Positions 7,250 to 12,628 of a stretch of 18,884 bases of DNA are shown here, one piece after another. The DNA is taken from NCBI GenBank assembly GCA_016287765.1, contig JAEEWS010000049.1:1-18884 (forward strand), given 5' to 3'. The translations under genes were made by a program, and so were the position numbers. A model generated the notes under the pieces. It saw only the letters and a list, made by a program, of their open reading frames with translations. It searched no databases and was not told where the DNA came from. How positions within the stretch are numbered: the first letter of the stretch is position 1; each line of letters starts with the position of its first letter. The stretch is from Lachnospiraceae bacterium (lineage in GTDB: Bacteria > Bacillota_A > Clostridia > Lachnospirales > Lachnospiraceae).

Positions 7250-8743
7250 ATGAACATGAACAACATTCCGCAGGTTAAGATCGGTATTGTTGCTGTTTCC
7301 CGTGACTGCTTCCCTGAAGCACTTGCAGTAAACAGACGTAAGGCTCTTGTAGAGGCTTACAAGAAGAATTTTGATGCAGCAGACATCTATGAGTGCCCTA
7401 TCTGCATCGTAGAGAGCGAGATCCATATGGTTCAGGCTCTTGAAGACATCAAGAAGGCAGGCTGCAACGCTCTTTGCGTTTACCTCGGAAACTTCGGTCC
7501 CGAGATTTCCGAAACCCTTCTTGCAAAGCATTTCGACGGACCCAAGATGTTCGTTGCCGCTGCGGAAGAGTCTCAGAATGATCTTTCCGACGGAAGAGGC
7601 GATGCTTACTGCGGTATGCTGAATGCATCCTACAACTTAAGACTCCGTTCCGTAAAGAAGGTTTATATCCCCGAGTATCCCGTAGGTGATGCTGATGACT
7701 GCGCTAAGATGATCAACGAATTCGTTCCCATCGCTCGTGCGGTTGTAGCTCTTTCCGAGCTTAAGATCATCGCTTTCGGTCCCAGACCTCTCAACTTCCT
7801 TGCTTGTAACGCTCCTATCCAGCAGCTTTACAACCTTGGTGTAGAGATCGAGGAGAACTCCGAGCTTGACCTTTTCGAAGCTTTCAACAAGCACGCAGGC
7901 GATGAGAGAATTCCCGCAAAGATTGCAGAGATGGAAGCAGAGCTGGGTAAGGGCAACAAGAAGCCTGAGATCCTTGCTAAGCTTGCTCAGTATGAGCTTA
8001 CTCTTCTTGACTGGGTTGAGGCTCACAAGGGATATCGTAAGTACGTTACCATCGCAGGTAAGTGCTGGCCCGCATTCCAGACACAGTTTGGTTTCGTTCC
8101 CTGCTATGTAAACAGCCGTCTCACAGGTATGGGCATTCCCGTATCCTGCGAAGTAGATATCTACGGTGCTCTTTCCGAGTTCATCGGAACCTGCATCAGC
8201 GATGACATCGTTACACTCCTTGACATCAACAACTCTGTTCCCAAGGATATGTACAAGCAGTCCATCGAAGGCAAGTTCCCTTACAAGCATACAGATACAT
8301 TCATGGGCTTCCATTGCGGAAATACCTGCACCAAGAAGCTTGCAAACTATGAGATGAAGTATCAGAAGATCATGGCTCGTAACCTTCCTATCGAAGTTAC
8401 CAACGGAACACTTGAAGGCGCCATCGCTCCCGGCAAGATCACTTTCTACCGCCTCCAGTCCACTTCCGACAACATTCTTCGTGCATATGTTGCAGAAGGT
8501 GAAGTACTTCCCGTAGATCCTATGTCCTTCGGAGGCATCGGCGTTTTCGCCATCAAGGAAATGGGACGTTTCTATCGTCACGTTCTCATCCAGAAGGGCT
8601 TCCCTCATCACGGAGCAGTTGCTTTCGGCCATTACGGAAAGGCACTTTTCGAAGTATTCAAGATGATCGGTGTGGAGTTCGACGAGATCGGCTTCAACCA
8701 GCCTGAAGGAATGCTTTACAAGACAGAAAATCCTTTTAAATAA
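7250..8743 (+). CDS. L-fucose/L-arabinose isomerase family protein
   Basis: This 497-aa cytoplasmic protein resembles the COG2407-type L-fucose/L-arabinose isomerase superfamily, which interconverts aldoses and ketoses at a divalent-metal site. An N-terminal alpha/beta region (IGIVAVSRDCFPE...) leads to a central block with acidic and histidine residues that could bind metal: E301 and D303 in CEVDIYGALSEF, D325 in LLDINN, and H355 in GFHCGN. Those assignments are inferred by analogy. The true sugar is unknown. The ATG has AAAGGAG ending 9 nt upstream; a second ATG two codons later is possible. Codon use is strongly skewed to AAG, AAC, TTC, CTT and CGT, suggesting high expression. It is monocistronic, with its own terminator, and no transporter or kinase for a sugar pathway is adjacent. 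Confidence 0.82.
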   Translation: MNMNNIPQVKIGIVAVSRDCFPEALAVNRRKALVEAYKKNFDAADIYECPICIVESEIHMVQALEDIKKAGCNALCVYLGNFGPEISETLLAKHFDGPKMFVAAAEESQNDLSDGRGDAYCGMLNASYNLRLRSVKKVYIPEYPVGDADDCAKMINEFVPIARAVVALSELKIIAFGPRPLNFLACNAPIQQLYNLGVEIEENSELDLFEAFNKHAGDERIPAKIAEMEAELGKGNKKPEILAKLAQYELTLLDWVEAHKGYRKYVTIAGKCWPAFQTQFGFVPCYVNSRLTGMGIPVSCEVDIYGALSEFIGTCISDDIVTLLDINNSVPKDMYKQSIEGKFPYKHTDTFMGFHCGNTCTKKLANYEMKYQKIMARNLPIEVTNGTLEGAIAPGKITFYRLQSTSDNILRAYVAEGEVLPVDPMSFGGIGVFAIKEMGRFYRHVLIQKGFPHHGAVAFGHYGKALFEVFKMIGVEFDEIGFNQPEGMLYKTENPFK

Positions 8744-8762
8744 GAATAAGGCATATCTTTTC

Positions 8763-8791
8763 GCGGCAGTCGCAAGACTGCCGCTTTTTTT
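8763..8791 (+). terminator. Intrinsic terminator of the isomerase-family gene
   Basis: A perfect 9-bp stem GCGGCAGTC/GACTGCCGC (8763-8771 with 8776-8784) has a GCAA loop and is followed by seven T (8785-8791). On the other strand the stem is followed by GAAAAG, so it is one-directional. An outer 8-bp inverted repeat, GGCATATC (8750-8757) with GATATGCC (8825-8832), encloses it and ends just before the metG stop. Confidence 0.95.
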
Positions 8792-8835
8792 GGTATGTTG
8801 TTTCGCATATAGCGGTAGAGAAGAGATATGCCTGA

Positions 8836-10827
8836 TCAGCAGATCACGGAACCGCTGGGCATAGATGCTTCGGGCTTCATGAGAGTAAGCTTTCCGTCGG
8901 GGCTTTCTGCACAGAGCAGCATTCCTTCGGAAAGAACACCGGCAAGAGTAGCGGGCTTCAGGTTTACAAGAACCATTACTTCCTTGCCGACCATCTCTTC
9001 GGGAGTGTAGTACTGACGGATACCGGAAACGATCTGCTTTACCGTATCTCCGATCTGAACCTGTGAGCAGAGAAGCTTCTTGGACTTGGGAACGGCCTCG
9101 CACTTAAGGATCTTTCCTACCGCAAACTGCATCTTTCCGAAATCGTCAAAGGTGATCTCGGGCTTCATTTCAAGCTTTACGGCATCGGTTTTTTCTTCTG
9201 CTTTCTCCTCGGCGGGAACTTCACCGTTCTCACGGGCATAGGCTTCGGCTTGAGCCTTTCTGATCTCTTCTGCCTTTACGGCTATCTCCTTGGGGTCCAG
9301 ACGGGCGAAGAGGATCTCGGGCTTATCGGTAACCTTGATACCCGAAGGAATGAGACCGAACTTGTCAAGGTCGTTAAAATCTCTCTTTTCCACATTCAGT
9401 TGCTCAAATACCTTATTGGCAGTTTCGGGCATGAAGGGCTCAACCATGGTGGTGGCAATGGAGATTGCTTCGATCAGGTTGTAGAGCACGGTCTGAAGTC
9501 TGCCCTGCTTCTCGGGATCCTTTGCAAGAGTCCAGGGAGCAGTCTCGTCTATATATTTATTGCAACGCTTGTAAATGTTGAATACTTCGTCGATGGCATC
9601 GGAGATCCTGTAAGTGTCCATCTTTGCGCAGAATTTTGCGTAAGCGCCTGTGGCAACGGCCTTAAGATCGTCATCCACATCCTCACAAACCATGGCATTG
9701 ATGACTTCGCCTCCGAAGTATTTGTTGGACATGGCAATGGTACGGTTAACCAGGTTACCCATGGTGTTTGCCAGATCGGAGTTGGTCTTTTCGGTAAGAA
9801 GATCCCAGGAAATGGAACCGTCGTTTCCGTAGGGCATCTCGTGAAGAACAAAGTAGCGCACCGCATCTGTTCCGTAAACGTCACAGAGATCTTCGGCATA
9901 GAGCACATTGCCCTTGGACTTGCTCATCTTTTCGCCGCTCTGGATGAACCAGGGATGAGCGAAGAGATGCTTGTAAAGAGGCTGACCCAGAGCCATAAGG
10001 AAGATGGGCCAGTAAATGGCATGGAAACGGATGATATCCTTACCTATGATGTGAACATCGGCGGGCCACATCTTTCTGTAAAGCTCGGAATGGTTGCCGT
10101 CCACGTCATAGCCTATGCCGGTGATATAGTTTGCAAGGGCATCCAGCCATACATAGACCACATGCTTGGGGTCAAAGTCAACGGGTATACCCCACTTAAA
10201 GCTGGTCCTGGAAATGCAAAGGTCCTGAAGTCCGGGAAGAAGGAAATTGTTCATGATCTCGTTCTTTCTGGATTCGGGCTGTATGAAATCCGGATGCTCA
10301 TTGATGTAATCGATGAGTTTGGGAGCATATTTACTCATTTTGAAGAAGTAGGATTCTTCCTTGGCGGGCTTTACTTCTCTGCCGCAGTCAGGGCACTTGC
10401 CGTCCACCAGCTGGGAAGGGGTCCAGAAGGATTCACAGGGAGTGCAATACATGCCTTCATATTCGCTTTTATAGATGTCACCCTGATCGTAGAATTTCTT
10501 GAACATCTTCTGGATCTGCTTTTCATGATCCGCATCTGTGGTCCTGATGAACTTATCATAGGAAACATTTACTCTTTTCCATATTCTCTTGATGTCATCG
10601 GAAACCTGATCAACAAATTCCTTGGGTTTCATTCCCTTGGCAGCGGCTTTCTCTTCGATCTTCAGCCCGTGCTCATCCGTACCTGTCTGAAAGAATACGT
10701 CAAAGCCCTGAAGTCTTTTGTATCTTGCCACCGAATCAGCCATGATAGCTTCGTAGGTATTTCCGATATGAGGTGTGCCTGAAGCGTAGGCAATGGCTGT
10801 TGTAAGATAAAATTTCTTCTTTTCCAT
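8836..10827 (-). CDS. metG: Methionyl-tRNA synthetase with C-terminal tRNA-binding domain
   Basis: This 663-aa class I synthetase charges both initiator and elongator tRNA-Met. The HIGH-type motif is H20-I-G-N23 and KMSKS is at 300-304. A four-cysteine zinc knuckle, C128-x2-C131...C145-x2-C148, lies in the connective insert. The last ~100 residues (about 560-663, starting EITFDDFGKMQFAVG) form the OB-fold EMAP-II/Trbp111-like tRNA-binding and dimerisation domain. A charged Glu/Lys/Ala linker precedes it. The ATG has a GGGAG ribosome site (+ strand 10836-10840). A promoter is recognised about 50 nt upstream, and the leader of about 40 nt is too short for a T-box. It converges with the isomerase gene and diverges from the LacI gene. 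Confidence 0.97.
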   Translation of the reverse strand: MEKKKFYLTTAIAYASGTPHIGNTYEAIMADSVARYKRLQGFDVFFQTGTDEHGLKIEEKAAAKGMKPKEFVDQVSDDIKRIWKRVNVSYDKFIRTTDADHEKQIQKMFKKFYDQGDIYKSEYEGMYCTPCESFWTPSQLVDGKCPDCGREVKPAKEESYFFKMSKYAPKLIDYINEHPDFIQPESRKNEIMNNFLLPGLQDLCISRTSFKWGIPVDFDPKHVVYVWLDALANYITGIGYDVDGNHSELYRKMWPADVHIIGKDIIRFHAIYWPIFLMALGQPLYKHLFAHPWFIQSGEKMSKSKGNVLYAEDLCDVYGTDAVRYFVLHEMPYGNDGSISWDLLTEKTNSDLANTMGNLVNRTIAMSNKYFGGEVINAMVCEDVDDDLKAVATGAYAKFCAKMDTYRISDAIDEVFNIYKRCNKYIDETAPWTLAKDPEKQGRLQTVLYNLIEAISIATTMVEPFMPETANKVFEQLNVEKRDFNDLDKFGLIPSGIKVTDKPEILFARLDPKEIAVKAEEIRKAQAEAYARENGEVPAEEKAEEKTDAVKLEMKPEITFDDFGKMQFAVGKILKCEAVPKSKKLLCSQVQIGDTVKQIVSGIRQYYTPEEMVGKEVMVLVNLKPATLAGVLSEGMLLCAESPDGKLTLMKPEASMPSGSVIC

Positions 10828-10874
10828 TCTTTTTTCTCCCTATAAAATATAACCACAATCTTATAATTAGGCGA

Positions 10875-10903
10875 ATTATACACCCAACTGCAGTAGTTTG
10901 CAA
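10875..10903 (-). promoter_or_regulatory. metG promoter
   Basis: Read on the minus strand, TTGCAA (10898-10903) and a perfect TATAAT (10875-10880) are separated by 17 nt. The transcript would start near 10868, about 40 nt before the metG ATG. Confidence 0.78.
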
Positions 10904-10930
10904 GTCGATGTTAAGAAAGTGAGCCATTGG

Positions 10931-10944
10931 GTGCGACAGCGCAC
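10931..10944. promoter_or_regulatory. Small inverted repeat between divergent promoters, possible operator
   Basis: GTGCG (10931-10935) and CGCAC (10940-10944) form a perfect inverted repeat with a 4-nt centre. It lies 2 nt upstream of the LacI-gene -35 and about 27 nt upstream of the metG -35, where an autoregulatory operator would fit. It lacks the central CG typical of many LacI-family operators, so the role is a guess. Confidence 0.3.
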
Positions 10945-10946
10945 AC

Positions 10947-10975
10947 TTGAAATTTTCGTAAATTTTTGTTACAGT
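10947..10975 (+). promoter_or_regulatory. Promoter of the LacI-family regulator
   Basis: TTGAAA (10947-10952) and TACAGT (10970-10975) are 17 nt apart. TG at 10967-10968 adds an extended -10. The start would be near 10982, giving a leader of about 34 nt with GGAGG at 11000-11004. Confidence 0.65.
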
Positions 10976-11015
10976 AAAGGCTACATTGAAACGGATCACG
11001 GAGGTTTATTTTTTA

Positions 11016-12002
11016 ATGGTAACTATCAAGGACATTGCTGAACGGCTGGGGCTTGCGGTCAGCACGGTTTCAAAAGGAATGAACGGTGCGGAGGATATTT
11101 CTGCCGAGACCAGACAGCTGGTGTTGGACACAGCAGTGGAAATGGGATATTCTCTTAAAAAGATAAAGAGAAACGCCGTGGACAAGGTTTGTGTATTTGT
11201 AGAAAGCGCCAACATGGGGTTTGAAACAAATGAGCAATTCGGTTACGAAATCGTAAACGGCTTTAAGCAGGCGGCGCTTACCAGAGGCTGGGAAGTGGCG
11301 GTAGAGCCCTCGGAGCTGAACTTCAGATCCTTGGAAAAGTATGACAGCTATATGCTTAAAAACGGTTATTCCGGAGCTTTTCTCCTGGGCTTCACCCTTC
11401 ATGACGACTGGATCAAACAGTTGGAAAAAACGGGAGTTCCCACGGTCCTTTTGGATAACTTTATAGAAAATAACGAGCACGTGGGCTATGTGGGGACAGA
11501 TTCCCGTGAAGGCATAGCTCAGGCCATAGCTTTACTGGCCTCCAAGGGCCATAAGAGGATCGCATTTTTAAACGGTACCAAAAATTCAATGGTTTCCAAT
11601 GAAAGAGATCTGGCCTTCAGGATAGGCATGCGGGAGTGTGACCTTAACGTGGACGAGGATCTGGTAGCCTACGGATACTATGTACCCGAATGCGCCAAGG
11701 CCTATGTAAAGGATTTTATCGATAAGGGTGCCACGGCGGTACTCTGTGCCAGCGATCTTATAGCCTCAGGCGTGGTAAATGAACTTAAGCGTCTGGGAAA
11801 GCAGGTTCCGAAGGATGTGGCGGTCATAGGCTTTGACGACCTCCCGATCGCAGAAGAGATGTCACCCGGTCTCACCACCATAAGACAGGATCGTAAAGAT
11901 CTTGGAAAGAGTGCGGCTCTAATGCTTGACGGCCTGATCAGAAACGTGCCCATGTCCAAACTTCTGTTGAGATCGAAACTTATAATAAGAGAATCAGTAT
12001 AA
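11016..12002 (+). CDS. LacI-family transcriptional regulator
   Basis: This 328-aa one-component DNA-binding regulator begins with the canonical LacI helix-turn-helix, VTIKDIAERLGLAVSTVSKG (residues 2-21), followed by MNG and the DISAETRQ...AVEMGY block. The rest is a periplasmic-binding-protein-like effector domain (about 60-328) with LacI/PurR-type landmarks, such as the ASDLIASGVVNELKRLG and VIGFDDLPIAEEMSPGLTTIRQ blocks. The ATG at 11016 is chosen because it places the HTH at the N-terminus and has GGAGG 11 nt upstream. An in-frame TTG at 10986 would add ten residues and ignore that site. It is divergent from metG and single. The ligand is unknown; the family usually senses sugars or their derivatives. 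No adjacent sugar operon identifies its targets. Confidence 0.93.
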   Translation: MVTIKDIAERLGLAVSTVSKGMNGAEDISAETRQLVLDTAVEMGYSLKKIKRNAVDKVCVFVESANMGFETNEQFGYEIVNGFKQAALTRGWEVAVEPSELNFRSLEKYDSYMLKNGYSGAFLLGFTLHDDWIKQLEKTGVPTVLLDNFIENNEHVGYVGTDSREGIAQAIALLASKGHKRIAFLNGTKNSMVSNERDLAFRIGMRECDLNVDEDLVAYGYYVPECAKAYVKDFIDKGATAVLCASDLIASGVVNELKRLGKQVPKDVAVIGFDDLPIAEEMSPGLTTIRQDRKDLGKSAALMLDGLIRNVPMSKLLLRSKLIIRESV

Positions 12003-12044
12003 AAAAAACACCGATGCAGGCTCCGACCCGCATCGGTGTTTTAA
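12001..12044. terminator. Shared terminator between the LacI gene and the flagellar operon
   Basis: ACACCGATGC (12008-12017) pairs with GCATCGGTGT (12030-12039), extended by A/T pairs on both sides, around a 12-nt loop. On the minus strand the stem is followed by eight T (12001-12008), a strong terminator for the flagellar operon. On the plus strand only four T follow (12039-12042 includes the stem edge), so it is weaker for the LacI gene, whose stop codon overlaps the A-run. Confidence 0.88.
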
Positions 12045-12138
12045 AATTAAAGTTCTGTAATCTTCATAATCTCCTGATCTATTCTTTAAAGAGTTTCCGA
12101 TAAACTTTTTTCAGTCTTTCGATCAGTCCCTGTTCAGG

Positions 12139-12618
12139 TCAGGCCCTGAAGCCGCGGTTGTAATCTGCGGCGTTTACATAGGTTTCGTTAAGACACCCTT
12201 TTCCGTAGGTCAGTCCTGCCCAGACGCTCTGGGCGTTCTTCATCATGGGCCCGGTGGTGTCCTGTTCCGCAAGAGTCTTAAAACTGCTGCGGAGCTTCAT
12301 GATCACGTCGGTAACTATGTCCAGATGATCCGGACGGTTACTTGCCACTGCGGAGGAAAGTCTCTTGTTGCAGTAGCTGTAAAGGCTCATGAGGTCAAAA
12401 GCGAGACCGCCTGAAAAGTTGAGACAACCTATGAGCTCGCTCATAAAGCGGGTGGCATGATGGATATTCTTTGCAAATCCGTCTGTGTCTCCGGCGGCGT
12501 GAGCTTTTTTTGCATCATCGATGTCCGAAAGAACGATGTCGTATAGGATAACGATCAAGTCGCAGGAATTTGCTTCCGTAACTCGAAGTGTAAAGGTTTT
12601 GATCTTATCTCTGTTCAT
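12139..12618 (-). CDS. fliS: Flagellar export chaperone FliS
   Basis: This 159-aa protein resembles FliS, the small all-helical chaperone that binds the C-terminus of flagellin in the cytoplasm and delivers it to the flagellar type III export gate. Matching landmarks are the ANSCDLIVILYD region near residues 16-27 (compare SPEELVLMLYD), FMSELIGCLNF and LYSYCNKRL. It is somewhat longer than the usual 125-135 aa, with a C-terminal tail of about 30 residues ending NRGFRA. It starts 10 nt after the flagellin stop, and its ribosome site AAGGAA (+ strand 12625-12630) overlaps that stop codon. After the TGA stop the same frame stays open for 19 more codons (see findings). It is the last gene of the operon, with a terminator downstream. 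Confidence 0.88.
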   Translation of the reverse strand: MNRDKIKTFTLRVTEANSCDLIVILYDIVLSDIDDAKKAHAAGDTDGFAKNIHHATRFMSELIGCLNFSGGLAFDLMSLYSYCNKRLSSAVASNRPDHLDIVTDVIMKLRSSFKTLAEQDTTGPMMKNAQSVWAGLTYGKGCLNETYVNAADYNRGFRA

Positions 12619-12628
12619 TTATGATTCC

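Noticed and set aside
8750..8832. Outer inverted repeat around the terminator as a mobile-element end
   Set aside because: It is only 8 bp, without target duplication or internal gene. It more likely reflects chance or mRNA end structure.
7637..9103. A 488-codon minus-strand open frame across the isomerase gene, its terminator and the metG end
   Set aside because: It overlaps two strongly supported genes and a perfect terminator in other frames, and its translation resembles no protein family.
9250..10782. A 510-codon open frame on the plus strand opposite metG
   Set aside because: It lies wholly inside metG, which carries all family motifs. The antisense frame has no recognisable domain or ribosome site, and long antisense frames are expected from the codon bias of the real gene.
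10986..11015. TTG start adding ten residues to the LacI regulator
   Set aside because: The GGAGG site serves the ATG at 11016, and the family N-terminus begins at that residue.
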